A stretch of DNA of 64,000 bases from Skeletonema tropicum (GCA_037178625.1 CM074142.1:186001-250000); one strand, 5' to 3'. Shown: positions 1 through 13,147, numbered from the stretch's first letter. The notes: generated by a model not told the origin, from the sequence alone. Numbers and translations: made by a program.

Positions 1-3000
1 CGATATCCCCAGATAGCCAGCACTGGGCATCAATATCGCCAGATATCTAGCTCTGGGCATCGATATCCAGTGAGATATCTAGGACTGGGCATCGATATCG
101 CCTGATATCTAGCACTGGGCATCGATATCCTGTGAGATATCTAGCACTGGGCATCGATATCGCAAGATTTCTAGCACTGGGCATCGGCATCAATATCCAG
201 TGAGATATCTAGCACTGGGCATCGATATCCAGTGAGAGGATATCTAACACTGGGCATCGATGTCACCAGATATCTAGCACTGGGCATCAATATCCCCAGA
301 TATCCAGCACTGGGCATAGATATCCCCAGATATCTAGCTCTGGGCATCGATATCCAATGAGATATCTAGCACTGGGCATCGATATCACCATATATCTAGC
401 ACTGGGCATCGATATCCAGCACTGGGCACCAATATCCAGTGAGATATCTAGCTCTGGGCATCAATATCCAATGAGATATCTAGCACTGGGCATCGATATC
501 ACCATATATCTAGCACTGGGCATCGATATCCATTGAGATATCTAGCACAGGGCATCGATATCCAGTGAGATATCTAGCACTGGGCATTGATATGCCCAGA
601 TATCCAGCACTGTGCATCGATATCCCCAGATAGCCAGCACTGGGCATCAATATCGCCAGATATCTAGCTCTGGGCATCGATATCAAGTGAGATATCTAGG
701 ACTGGACATCGATATCGCCTGATATCTAGCACTGGGCATCGATATCACCATATATCTAGCACTGGGCATCGATATCGCAAGATTTCTAGCACTGGGCATC
801 GGCATCAATATCCAGTGAGATATCTAGCACTGGGCATCGATATCCAGTGAGAGGATATCTAACACTGGGCATCGATGTCACCAGATATCTAGCACTGGGC
901 ATCAATATCCCCAGATATCCAGCACTGGGCATAGATATCCCCAGATATCTAGCTCTGGGCATTGATATCACCATATATCTAGCACTGGGCATCAATATCA
1001 CCATATATCTAGCACTGGGCATCGATATCCAGCACTGGGCATCGATATCCAGTGAGATATCTAGCTCTGGGCATCAATATCCAATGAGATATCTAGCACT
1101 GGGCATCGATATCACCATATATCTAGCACTGGGCATCGATATCCATTGAGATATCTAGCACAGGGCATCGATATCCAGTGAGATATCTAGCACTGGGCAT
1201 TGATATGCCCAGATATCCAGCACTGTGCATCGATATCCCCAGATAGCCAGCACTGGGCATCAATATCGCCAGATATCTAGCTCTGGGCATCGATATCAAG
1301 TGAGATATCTAGGACTGGACATCGATATCGCCTGATATCTAGCACTGGGCATCGATATCCTGTGAGATATCTAGCACTGGGCATCGATATCGCAAGATTT
1401 CTAGCACTGGGCATCGGCATCAATATCCAGTGAGATATCTAGCACTGGGCATCGATATCCAGTGAGAGGATATCTAACACTGGGCATCGATGTCACCAGA
1501 TATCTAGCACTGGGCATCAATATCCCCAGATATCCAGCACTGGGCATAGATATCCCCAGATATCTAGCTCTGGGCATCGATATCACCATATATCTAGCAC
1601 TGGGCATCAATATCACCATATATCTAGCACTGGGCATCGATATCCAGCACTGGGCATCGATATCCAGTGAGATATCTAGCTCTGGGCATCAATATCCAAT
1701 GAGATATCTAGCACTGGGCATCGATATCACCATATATCTAGCACTGGGCATCGATATCCATTGAGATATCTAGCACAGGGCATCGATATCCAGTGAGATA
1801 TCTAGCACTGGGCATTGATATGCCCAGATATCCAGCACTGTGCATCGATATCCCCAGATAGCCAGCACTGGGCATCAATATCGCCAGATATCTAGCTCTG
1901 GGCATCAATATCCAGTGAGATATCTAGGACTGTACATCGATATCGCCTGATATCTAGCACTGGGCATTGATATCCTGTGAGATATCTAGCACTGGGCATC
2001 GATATCGCAAGATTTCTAGCACTGGACATCGATATCCAGTGAGATATCTAGCACTGGGCATCGATATCCAGTGAGAGGATATCTAACACTGGGCATCGAT
2101 GTCACCAGATATCTAGCACTGGGCATCAATATCCCCAGATATCCAGCACTGGGCATAGATATCCCCAGATATCTAGCTCTGGGCATCGATATCCAATGAG
2201 ATATCTAGCACTGGGCATCGATATCACCATATATCTAGCACTGGGCATCGATATCCAGCACTGGGCATCGATATCCAGTGAGATATCTAGCTCTGGACAT
2301 CAATATTCAATGAGATATCTAGCACTGGGCATCGATATCACCATATATCTAGCACTGGGCATCGATATCCATTGAGATATCTAGCACAGGGCATCGATAT
2401 CCAGTGAGATATCTAGCACTGGGCATTGATATGCCCAGATATCCAGCACTGTGCATCGATATCCCCAGATAGCCAGCACTGGGCATCAATATCGCCAGAT
2501 ATCTAGCTCTGGGCATCGATATCCAGTGAGATATCTAGGACTGGCCATCGATATCGCCTGATATCTAGCACTGGGCATCGATATCCTGTGAGATATCTAG
2601 CACTGGGCATCGATATCGCAAGATTTCTAGCACTGGGCATCGGCATCAATATCCAGTGAGATATCTAGCACTGGGCATCGATATCCAGTGAGAGGATATC
2701 TAACACTGGGCATCGATGTCACCAGATATCTAGCACTGGGCATCAATATCCCCAGATATCCAGCACTGGGCATAGATATCCCCAGATATCTAGCTCTGGG
2801 CATCGATATCCAATGAGATATCTAGCACTGGGCATAGATATCACCATATATCTAGCACTGGGCATCGATATCCAGCACTGGGCATCGATATCCAGTGAGA
2901 TATCTAGCTCTGGGCATCAATATCCAATGAGATATCTAGCACTGGGCATCGATATCACCATATATCTAGCACTGGGCATCGATATCCATTGAGATATCTA

Positions 3001-5913
3001 GCACAGGGAATCGATATCCAGTGAGATATCTAGCACTGGGCATTGATATGCCCAGATATCCAGCACTGTGCATCGATATCCCCAGATAGCCAGCACTGGG
3101 CATCAATATCGCCAGATATCTAGCTCTGGGCATCGATATCCAGTGAGATATCTAGGACTGGCCATCGATATCGCCTGATATCTAGCACTGGGCATCGATA
3201 TCCTGTGAGATATCTAGCACTGGGCATCGATATCGCAAGATTTCTAGCACTGGACATCGGCATCAATATCCAGTGAGATATCTAGCACTGGGCATCGATA
3301 TCCAGTGAGAGGATATCTAACACTGGGCATCGATGTCACCAGATATCTAGCACTGGGCATCAATATCCCCAGATATCCAGCACTGGGTATAGATATCCCC
3401 AGATATCTAGCTCTGGGCATCGATATCCAATGAGATATCTAGCACTGGGCATCGATATCACCATATATCTAGCACTGGGCATCGATATCCAGCACTGGGC
3501 ATCGATATCCAGTGAGATATCTAGCTCTGGGCATCAATATCCAATGAGATATCTAGCACTGGGCATCGATATCACCATATATCTAGCACTGGGCATCGAT
3601 ATCCATTGAGATATCTAGCACAGGGCATCGATATCCAGTGAGATATCTAGCACTGGGCATTGATATGCCCAGATATCCAGCACTGTGCATCGATATCCCC
3701 AGATAGCCAGCACTGGGCATCAATATCGCCAGATATCTAGCTCTGGGCATCGATATCCAGTGAGATATCTAGGACTGGACATTGATATCGCCTGATATCT
3801 AGCACTGGGCATCGATATCCTGTGAGATATCTAGCACTGGGCATCGATATCGCAAGATTTCTAGCACTGGGCATCGGCATCAATATCCAGTGAGATATCT
3901 AGCACTGGGCATCGATATCCAGTGAGAGGATATCTAACACTGGGCATCGATGTCACCAGATATCTAGCACTGGGCATCAATATCCCCAGATATCCAGCAC
4001 TGGGCATAGATATCCCCAGATATCTAGCTCTGGGCATCGATATCCAATGAGATATCTAGCACTGGGCATCGATATCACCATATATCTAGCACTGGGCATC
4101 GATATCCAGCACTGGGCATCGATATCCAGTGAGATATCTAGCTCTGGGCATCAATATCCAATGAGATATCTAGCACTGGGCATCGATATCACCATATATC
4201 TAGCACTGGGCATCGATATCCATTGAGATATCTAGCACAGGGCATCGATATCCAGTGAGATATCTAGCACTGGGCATTGATATGCCCAGATATCCAGCAC
4301 TGTGCATCGATATCCCCAGATAGCCAGCACTGGGCATCAATATTGCCAGATATTTAGCTCTGGGCATCGATATCCAGTGAGATATCTAGGACTGGACATC
4401 GATATCGCCTGATATCTAGCACTGGGCATCGATATCCTGTGAGATATCTAGCACTGGGCATCGATATCGCAAGATTTCTAGCACTGGGCATCGGCATCAA
4501 TATCCAGTGAGATATCTAGCACTGGGCATCGATATCCAGTGAGAGGATATCTAACACTGGGCATCGATGTCACCAGATATCTAGCACTGGGCATCAATAT
4601 CCCCAGATATCCAGCACTGGGCATAGATATCCCCAGATATCTAGCTCTGGGCATCGATATCCAATGAGATATCTAGCACTGGGCATCGATATCACCATAT
4701 ATCTAGCACTGGGCATCGATATCCAGCACTGTGCATCGATATCCAGTGAGATATCTAGCTCTGGGCATCAATATCCAATGAGATATCTAGCACTGGGCAT
4801 CGATATCACCATATATCTAGCACTGGGCATCGATATCCATTGAGATATCTAGCACAGGGCATCGATATCCAGTGAGATATCTAGCACTGGGCATTGATAT
4901 GCCCAGATATCCAGCACTGTGCATCGATATCCCCAGATAGCCAGCACTGGGCATCAATATCGCCAGATATCTAGCTCTGGGCATCGATATCCAGTGAGAT
5001 ATCTAGGACTGGACATCGATATCGCCTGATATCTAGCACTGGGCATCGATATCCTGTGAGATATCTAGCACTGGGCATCGATATCGCAAGATTTCTAGCA
5101 CTGGGCATCGATATCCAGTGAGATATCTAGCACTGGGCATCGATATCCAGTGAGAGGATATCTAACACTGGGCATCGATGTCACCAGATATCTAGCACTG
5201 GGCATCAATATCCCCAGATATCCAGCACTGGGCAAAGATATCCCCAGATATCTAGCTCTGGGCATCGATATCCAATGAGATATCTAGCACTGGGCATCGA
5301 TATCACCATATATCTAGCACTGGGCATCGATATCCAGCACAGGGCATCGATATCCAGTGAGATATCTAGCTCTGGGCATCAATATCCAATGAGATATCTA
5401 GCACTGGGCATCGATATCACCATATATCTAGCACTGGGCATCGATATCCATTGAGATATCTAGCACAGGGCATCGATATCCAGTGAGATATCTAGCACTG
5501 GGCATTGATATGCCCAGATATCCAGCACTGTGCATCGATATCCCCAGATAGCCAGCACTGGGCATCAATATCGCCAGATATCTAGCTCTGGGCATCAATA
5601 TCCAGTGAGATATCTAGGACTGGACATCGATATCACCTGATATCTAGCACTGGGCATCGATATCCTGTGAGATATCTAGCACTGGGCATCGATATCGCAA
5701 GATTTCTAGCACTGGGCATCGATATCCAGTGAGACGATATCTAACACTGGGCATCGATGTCACCAGATACCTAGCACTGGGCATCAATATCCCCAGATAT
5801 CCAGCACTGGGCATAGATATCCCCAGATATCTAGCTCTGGGCATCAATATCCAATGAGATATCTAGCACTGGGCATCGATATCACCATATATCTAGCACT
5901 GGGCATCGATATC
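1..5913. repeat. Satellite DNA with ~615-bp higher-order repeat
   Basis: The whole stretch is built from short related units of about 20-30 bp around AGATATCTAGCACTGGGCAT followed by CGATATC variants, rich in the palindromes GATATC, AGATATCT and ATCGAT. The units are organised into a higher-order repeat. The marker AGTGAGAGGATATCTAAC recurs at 231, 846, 1461, 2070, 2687, 3304, 3921, 4538 and 5149, and as a variant at 5728. Spacings are 615, 615, 609, 617, 617, 617, 617, 611 and 579 bp, so about nine and a half copies are present. Copies are nearly identical, which suggests recent homogenisation. It runs off the left edge and into the assembly gap, so the true array is longer. It could be pericentromeric, subtelomeric or an interstitial array; the sequence does not decide. 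Open frames inside it are by-products of the repeat. Confidence 0.97.
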
Positions 5914-6413
5914 NNNNNNNNNNNNNNNNNNNNNNNNNNNNNNNNNNNNNNNNNNNNNNNNNNNNNNNNNNNNNNNNNNNNNNNNNNNNNNNNNNNNNNN
6001 NNNNNNNNNNNNNNNNNNNNNNNNNNNNNNNNNNNNNNNNNNNNNNNNNNNNNNNNNNNNNNNNNNNNNNNNNNNNNNNNNNNNNNNNNNNNNNNNNNNN
6101 NNNNNNNNNNNNNNNNNNNNNNNNNNNNNNNNNNNNNNNNNNNNNNNNNNNNNNNNNNNNNNNNNNNNNNNNNNNNNNNNNNNNNNNNNNNNNNNNNNNN
6201 NNNNNNNNNNNNNNNNNNNNNNNNNNNNNNNNNNNNNNNNNNNNNNNNNNNNNNNNNNNNNNNNNNNNNNNNNNNNNNNNNNNNNNNNNNNNNNNNNNNN
6301 NNNNNNNNNNNNNNNNNNNNNNNNNNNNNNNNNNNNNNNNNNNNNNNNNNNNNNNNNNNNNNNNNNNNNNNNNNNNNNNNNNNNNNNNNNNNNNNNNNNN
6401 NNNNNNNNNNNNN
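5914..6413. other. Assembly gap of 500 N
   Basis: Exactly 500 N bases follow the satellite. A round number suggests a placeholder for unknown length. The sequence resuming at 6414 is not satellite, so the gap hides the right end of the array. Confidence 0.99.
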
Positions 6414-7000
6414 ACAAATGACCCCCTGACTTAAGACCATTTAGACAAGTCACACTCAGTGGATGGGAAGGACATCGCCGCAGCGCAGCTGGCCGGCACT
6501 CGCGAATTATGTGATGCGGGAACTAACCGTGTAACATTACATACATAATGTGTTGACAACGACAACTGACAACTATGACTGTGTGTGTCCAACTCAGACA
6601 TTGAATAAACAGGTACAATGACTGTTGTAATGACTGAAGTAGGGTATTGTTGAGAGTTTGTATGAGTCAGATCATTGTCACATTATGAGCAATAGACTTT
6701 GATGACACTCGAGATCCAAGATGTTCATTCTACATATTCGTACACATACACTAAGTATGATGTTCGTTGACACAACGCACAGCATCGCCGCGATTTGAGT
6801 GTGTCTCATTACTTTACAAACACTCGTGAAGAATCACTGAGACTGAGAGAGAATGTCCATCTGTATTGTAGAGACTGCCGCCTCCCATTGAAGAATAGAG
6901 CGCGTTTTCATTACATGGCTTTACAATCTAGACAGCGCAAGTTAAGCAGGAGCGCTAAATATAGCATCGAATCCCGTGATACCGATATTAAACTACAACC
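6414..7000. other. Intergenic, upstream of the secreted-protein pair
   Basis: No gene is recognised. A short frame at 6795-7004 has no recognisable features and ends at the start of the next gene. The stretch presumably holds that gene's promoter; no clear TATA box or repeat is seen. Confidence 0.5.
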
Positions 7001-7841
7001 ATGATGAACAGAGTTATCATGACATCATTGCTGCTTATGCTTATGGCGAAAGTCAGTGCTGATAGCCTGCTTCCCAGTCTAGGAGATCCGGAGACGATCG
7101 AGCAAGTGGAACGGAAGGGAGTCATCGTCATGAATCGAAGTGAGATGCAAGAACTGAAGGAGAGAGCTCTCATGGGTGCAGAGGTAAGTGACTATTGATA
7201 TCCATTATCTCTCGAAAGCTTTCTCTATGCAATCATCTCACATATATCTCGACATCCGATGCACAAAAACAAACATATGAGTGTAGTTCATGATATTCAG
7301 CTCATGCAAAGGCCTCAAGGCAAACATCTGCAAGAGAATCATCGACCGTGCACACAGAATGGCCCCTTACAAGTTTGGAGGTTCATCGAGAGTCTCTTAC
7401 AAGATAGAACGAGTTCGAGACAAAGTTGACAAGACAGCTCCCACGTTTCATCCCGATGACCTTCTGTTAGCCACAGATTATTGGCTTATTGGGATTCGCA
7501 CTAGCTTTGATGGTAGTTATGTAGCCGGCGTTGATGATGCGGGTACAGTTGAATACAACTATCCCTGGTGCATGGTTGATGAGACCCAAGAACTTGGTTA
7601 TATTTGTCATGATCTTGGCCCGTGGAATTGTTCAGGGGGAATGACATGGACTCAGTGCTGTGATTATGCCAAGGCTGAGGTAACCTCGCGAGGTATACCG
7701 TTGATAGACCTGCATGGTAACTCTCTTGATTGCTATGATTCTCCTCCGCCAATTTCTGTTGCAGATCCTGTCAACTACTCAAGAGTGAAGCTGCATGTTG
7801 ACAGGGGCAACATTGTAGTTCAGGCTCCTAAGAATGGGTAG
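7001..7841 (+). CDS. Secreted Cys-containing protein of unknown function, paralog 1
   Basis: Two exons, 7001-7183 and 7287-7841, with a phase-0 intron (GAG|GTAAGT ... GTGTAG|TTC), give a protein of about 246 residues. The N-terminus is a signal peptide (MMNRVIMTSLLLMLMAKVSA/DS). The mature part has paired cysteines (SSCKG, YICHD, PWNC, TQCCDY, LDCYDSPPP) and a conserved LLLATDYWLIGIRT block. The intron position and most of exon 2 match the gene at 8685-9511, for example DLHGNSLDCY against DMHGNYLDCY and GPWNC against GPWDC. That match confirms both gene models and indicates tandem duplication. The start is the first ATG before the hydrophobic segment. I do not recognise the family. It is probably an extracellular or cell-wall protein, inferred only from the signal peptide and cysteines. 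Confidence 0.85.
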
Positions 7842-8684
7842 GGTACGGTAGGGGTAGCTGCCGACTCTGATGAGTGTGACACAAGAAGGAAAAAAGTATT
7901 CATATTCATGTTAAAGAATCAGAAGCGCAGCAAGAGAAATAGAATTTGCAGTAGAGCTACAATAATGTAAACTAAGAGATCTGAATCGTGAGATTGTAAA
8001 TCAACTCCATTGTATCTCTATCTAACCAGCATCATTTTTTCCTTGCAAAGAGAACTCAAGAAGCTTGCTTGAAAAGTAGCAGCAAAAGATGAAAGAGATG
8101 AAGATGCTCCTTTCTCAGACGCAAATTATCTTCATTAGCTTGATTGGTCGCTGTAAGTATTAGAGAGTAGAGAGTAGTAGAGGTACAACATAACAGAGTG
8201 AGAGGCAGAGAGAGGCGGGGGGCGAGGCGCTGATTTAACATGACTGAACTTGACACAATGTCTTGTGAGAATGACGCGAATTATGTCCTGTATGACACAT
8301 TCATTAGTGAACGGAATGTTACATGTGACTCAAGTGGACATGAGACATGAGAATGAGGCAAATTCCCATGAACACAACTTCGCCTGATGGCCTTAATCAA
8401 ATCACATGCAAAACCCGTGAAAGTTGCAGAACATCGCCACTCCCTAAGTTATCTGTCTCTTTCGTCTCGTTTTATCATCACAAAAAAAAATACAAACGAC
8501 TGTCAAACATACAGACAGCATACAAACGACTGATGACTGTTGAATCACTCTCAGCTCTCCGCCCGCTGTGCCTGATGACTATAACTGTCTCAATAGACTT
8601 GCCCGGGTCTTTCCCCATGACAAATCGAGTGTCAACTTTGAAGAAGGCGTTCATAGCATAGCAACATTGAATAGAATCGCTACC
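7842..8684. other. Intergenic between the two paralogs
   Basis: 843 bases with no recognised gene. A frame at 8347-8661 lacks any family feature and overlaps the promoter and 5' leader of the next gene. I see no repeat shared with the upstream flank of paralog 1. Confidence 0.5.
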
Positions 8685-9511
8685 ATGAAGATTGCCTTCG
8701 TCCTCGCGGCTGCCGTAGCAGTAGATACCACCACTATCGTGAGTGGTAACTTTTTGAGAGATCCCAAGACTATAGTACAAAAGGAGAATAGGGGGCTCAC
8801 GAACAGTGAGCGCAGACTGGCGGTGAGTGTTCTCGTGTCTCATGGCATGATGCCTTTAGAGCTGATCCACTTCATTCTTCTCGATATCTAACTCTATCCT
8901 AACTTGCCTGTCATTCCATACTACTCTCCATTCTTCTCTAGACTCAAGTCTTCGATAGCTGCCTTGGTTTGCATATGAATAAATGTAAGTCAATCATTGA
9001 CGCAGCTCACGCAGCCAATCCTGCAGCTTTTGGAAACGTCGCAAGCGTTCTGTACATCACCCTGAAGGTGCGACCTACGTTGGCAACTGAGGATATTAGT
9101 GCTGACCCAGATCTTCTTCTGGATGTGACTGATTACCACCTCATCGGATTGAGGACGGATTCTGATAACACTCACGTTGTCGGCATCGCTGGTGATGGTG
9201 TTGTAACATATCCCTATTCGTGGTGTGTCAATGATGCTGCGGAAGCAACAGGATATAGGTGTGAAGCGATTGGACCTTGGGACTGCTATGATCATCTCGC
9301 TGACCCTCCGATCGGTTTGCCCTATGTGCAGTGCTGCAATGACATCAAGGCCGCGACAGCACATCTCATGCCTGATATGCATGGCAACTACTTGGACTGT
9401 TACAATAGCCCACCTCCTTTGGAGAATCTAGAAGATCCATTGGACTTGGGACGAGTTTATCTTCACATTGATGCAAATAATCGAGTTGTGCATCCTCCTT
9501 ACAATGGCTAG
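8685..9511 (+). CDS. Secreted Cys-containing protein of unknown function, paralog 2
   Basis: Exons 8685-8822 and 8942-9511 are joined by a phase-0 intron (GCG|GTGAGT ... CTCTAG|ACT) and encode 235 residues. MKIAFVLAAAVAVDTTTIVSG is a signal peptide. Residues after it contain RDPKTI, matching DPETI in paralog 1. Exon 2 starts TQVFDSCLGLHMNKCKSIID, aligning with the start of exon 2 of paralog 1. Shared features include TDYHLIGLRT, a central GPWDC, a CC pair (VQCCND), DMHGNYLDCYNSPPP and a C-terminal LGRVYLHID block. The ATG at 8685 is preferred over in-frame upstream codons because it directly begins the signal peptide. The family is not recognised. Gene order, strand and intron placement point to a local duplication followed by substantial protein divergence. 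Confidence 0.85.
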
Positions 9512-10438
9512 ATCGGAGACGAAGAGGAGATGTTAGCGGTGTGTTGACTGAATCGTTTAGGAGAATAATATATGAAAACTATTGTAGGTATTACTTGATC
9601 TAATCTTATTTCGATATTCGTTTGTTTAGGTCACTTCATTCAAAATACCATATCTTGTTCCGGATAGATAATGACAGCGACATCTGAACTTGACAAGAAT
9701 CGGGACTCGGCATTTTAAGTAGGTAAAATTTGACGGGTACTGTCTCGTCGCCAACACTGCTTCTTTACCCTTGGGATGGCCGGCAAAGGTCATGATGTAG
9801 TAAGTAGGGAACATTTCTTTTACTAGATATCCTCTACCTCTGCCTTCTTCACATGAGATCCAATCTGAAGTCGGTAAGTATAGGGAGATCTACTTGCTTT
9901 TCAATACATAAATCTCACAGAGTTTCTGCACATCTCTAGAGTGGCATGGTCAACGAATTGAAGGCGTTTATAAACTTTTTTGGGCCATTACACAACGAGT
10001 ATTCATATCGAGTGTCCTATTTTGGGACACTCGAGAAGTAAGTAGAGTCTCGTCATGGGAATAAATAGAAGTTTCTTCACATGATCTTTTCTGAAGTCTG
10101 CTCAACCTGTGTGTCATCATCATCATCATAATCATAGGTCCAGAAGAGTTTGTTGTTACCGAGGACAACGAAATAATAATGGCAGCTGATAGCTGACAGC
10201 TGATCCAGATGACAGTAGCAAGTAAGGTACAAGTAAGATAGATAAGTACTTAGGCAGGTAGATAGAGGGACGAGAAGAAAGTCTATGTGACAACAAAAAG
10301 CAATCCGGTCGGAGTATCAACGGTTGGAATCAATACTTGTCATGGAGGGAGATCAAGGTGCCAAATCCAGCGAGCGATGGCGATGACGATGACGTACACA
10401 ATACAACCACTACAAACTACAACTAGGTACTATCCAAC
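9512..10438. other. Intergenic with a perfect 9-bp hairpin
   Basis: No gene is supported. At 10009-10033 CGAGTGTCC and GGACACTCG form a perfect stem around a 7-nt loop. Read on the minus strand this includes GTCCCAAAATA-GGACAC, which loosely resembles a mariner/Stowaway terminal repeat. Short CAT-rich microsatellite sequence occurs near 10117-10136. The last part is the leader of the SDR gene. Confidence 0.5.
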
Positions 10439-11969
10439 ATGGCGAAGGGACGATCCATTACCGCCCTAGCAGCTGCTCTGCTCCTACAAGGCCTTTCGTC
10501 CTCATCAGGCTTCACACCAGCAACAACAGTCATCGGCTCGTCACTACGCAATGCCGTCGCCTCCAGATCAATCTCCACTCCAACACTGCACAGTCAACAA
10601 AATCCCAACAACAACGACGACGATAATAATAATGATAATGGTGGCATCGAACTAAATCGTCGCTCCTTCACCACCGCCAGCGCAGCCGCTGCTCTTTCAT
10701 CACTTCTCGTCACTTCATCATCCAACGTGCCATTATTTCTTCCCGTCTCACCGGCCCTGGCTGCCTACTACGAGGAATCACCCAAAGCGAAGCAACGCAT
10801 TTTAATCACTGGATCGAATAGTGGAATTGGACTCGATGCTGCGCAGAGATTGGCTTTGAAGGGTCATGAGGTGGTGTTGGCTTGTGTGAGTTTTAGAGTT
10901 GGTTATGCAGTATTGTTTCACAACAACTTAATGTATTTGATTGTGTTGTGTCACAAATGTTTGTATCGTTTTAACTAATTCATCACATCATCATGTAAAC
11001 ACCAAATATATAACATAGCGCACACTCGCCAAGGCCAACATCGCAGCAGACACAATCAAAACCAACATCGCCAACGATAGCGAAGATGCCCTCGAGGCCA
11101 TAGCAACAATCAAAAATATCAAACTCATCCCAATGGAATGCGATCTAGCCAATTTAAACAGTATTGACAAATTTGTCAATGATTGGAAAAAAAAGACAAC
11201 TAACGGAGACGCTACCGCCTCCTTTGACGCCGTGTGTTATAATGCAGGTGTGGCACGTAATACAGAGGCCACTGACGTGTTGAGGACTGCACAGGGCTTT
11301 GAATTGACAATTGGGGTCAATCACCTCGGTCACTTTTACCTCAATAATTTAATCATGCCACTCATCAACAAGGACAGCGGAAGGATTGTGGTTACTGCCT
11401 CATCTGTCCATGATCCAGATTCACCCGGAGGAGCGCAGGGGAAAACGGCCACACTGGGTAACTTACAAGGATTGGAAGATGCTGTTTCAAGTGGAACTGG
11501 AAAATTTGACATGGTTGACGGGGGATCATTCAATGCTGACAAGGCATACAAAGATAGTAAACTGTGCAATGTTCTCTTTACAAGAGAATTGCAACGACGA
11601 CTGGATGAGAGTGGATCAAAAATCAAGGTCAATTCATTCACACCCGGTCTGATTGTTGGGACTGGACTTTTCCGTGATCAAAATCCAGTATTTACAAAGT
11701 TATTTGATGTAGCCGCCACAAATTTGTTAAAGGTTGGAGAAACAACTCATTATGGTGGTGGGGCACTTGAATATATGACCCTGTCAAGCCAAGTTGGTGA
11801 GAAGGGGGGAGAGTACTACTTTAGCCCCCCCGGCTCGTCGAAGTATGGAGATGCAGCGTTTGGGAAGCAGTTTGATGTGAGTGAGGTGAGTAAGGAGGCC
11901 TTGGCTGCTGATTCATCCGGCAAGGGCAAGAGATTTTGGGAGCTCAGTGAGAAGCTTGTGGGATTGTGA
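10439..11969 (+). CDS. NADPH:protochlorophyllide oxidoreductase-like SDR, plastid, possibly lumenal
   Basis: Exons 10439-10885 and 11019-11969 (phase 0, TGT|GTGAGT ... CATAG|CGC) encode 465 residues. The Rossmann motif is ILITGSNSGIGLDAA. The catalytic SDR block is AYKDSKLCN, NHLGHF follows the usual SDR pattern, and the C-terminus ends RFWELSEKLVGL. The YKDSK-C-N block and the WELSEKLVGL tail are characteristic of light-dependent POR, which reduces protochlorophyllide to chlorophyllide. The N-terminus is layered: a signal peptide ending SSSG/FTP (diatom plastid type), a low-complexity Asn/Asp spacer, then RRSF followed by a hydrophobic stretch ending SPALAA/YY. That resembles a Tat-dependent thylakoid transfer peptide. 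POR is normally stromal or membrane-associated, so lumen targeting would be odd. It may be a POR paralog with another substrate. Confidence 0.88.
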
Positions 11970-12637
11970 GAAAAGAAGATTCCCAGAACAAGTGATGGTA
12001 TCTTGATTATAATAATATAGTGAACTAGATACACAAACGAATATCCCTAAATATGATGAAATCAAGCACTAAATACCTACAAATCTGTGACATCTGATAT
12101 TATGATTATGTTGACACATAGGTTGAGTAGACTTCAGAACTGATCAGTGTGAAGAAACTCAATGTTCAATCAGAGGATATCTTTTGAAGACCTCTTGGCC
12201 GCAGTGACTTTAGATTGGATCATGTGAAGAAGCAGAAGATAAGTAGTATCATCAAGAAAAAAGTAATATCTACCATATCCCTCTGAAGATAGAGTAGTGC
12301 AATGGCCAGGTGGAATTGTACACTTTGAGGCTTGATTGCTCAGAAAGTTTGTGTCATGCATCCATATCATAGTACATATTCACAGCAAACCTCTGCTTGC
12401 ATTGTTACACTAAATTATGTTATGTAAAAGGCTACTTTTACAGCTATTCAATAATCATATCATGTGTAGAAGAGAATTGGATTTTATTATTATGGCAGAC
12501 ACACATCATCTAGCTTTGAGTTCCTCCTCTTCCAAAGACTCGGCTCAAGCACAAAATACGTACGAGCTCGTTGTGTTCCTTCTGTCTATATGTACAACAT
12601 GTGGTAATTATTGTATACAATACATCAAACAAGCAAT
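11970..12637. other. Intergenic with duplicated blocks
   Basis: This holds the 3' ends of the SDR gene and of FCP copy 1, which converge. 12119-12238 is a repeat also found at 18647-18764. Roughly 12290-12400 and 12439-12637 resemble the 3' flank of the second FCP gene at about 16700-16790 and 16900-17109, so the gene duplication includes downstream DNA. No independent gene is seen. Confidence 0.6.
12119..12238. repeat. Dispersed ~120-bp repeat, copy 1
   Basis: It begins TAGGTTGAGTAGACTTCAG and ends near CATGTGAAGAAGCAGAA. A diverged copy lies at 18647-18764 in the same orientation. Both contain TCTTGGCCGCAG-GACTTTAGATT. The two copies sit outside the FCP gene pair, so the duplication history of the region is more complex than one tandem event. 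Confidence 0.75.
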
Positions 12638-12797
12638 CTATTGAAGGTGTCCAATGATGGGAAGATCGGGATCATATCCAAGGGGCTGGATCTCCTCATG
12701 GACCATAAGTCCGAGGATTCCGAACATGGCAGCACGGCCGTTGTTCAACTCAATGGCACGCTTCTGAAGCTTGGTCTCTTCATCAAAGTCATCCCAG

Positions 12798-12838
<41 letters not shown>

Positions 12839-13034
12839 ATTTCCAGTTCCAGGAACATCACGCATGAAGGCAATCTCCAACCAGCCAATGAAGGCGATGA
12901 TCTGGCCTTGTCCCTCGAAGGGGATGGCATCAGGTCCGATCAAGGCGGCAACACCGTTGGGGAAGGAGTCGAAGGAGTTTCCGGCGTAGTCGATGTTTCC
13001 AGGAAGGTGGATTCCGGCACGGGTGACGATCTGG

Positions 13035-13099
<65 letters not shown>

Positions 13100-13108
13100 T
13101 TCCTGGGA

Positions 13109-13147
<39 letters not shown>

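Noticed and set aside
786..1764. Repeated 78- and 100-codon frames on both strands in the satellite, also 5644-6453
   Set aside because: They recur with the repeat period, appear on both strands at once and have no start context or family. Frames across 5844-6453 include N bases.
1..5913. CRISPR-like array
   Set aside because: Units are all related, with no unique spacers of constant length; it is a eukaryotic satellite.
8347..8661. 104-codon plus frame before paralog 2
   Set aside because: No recognisable content and overlaps the leader of the better-supported gene.
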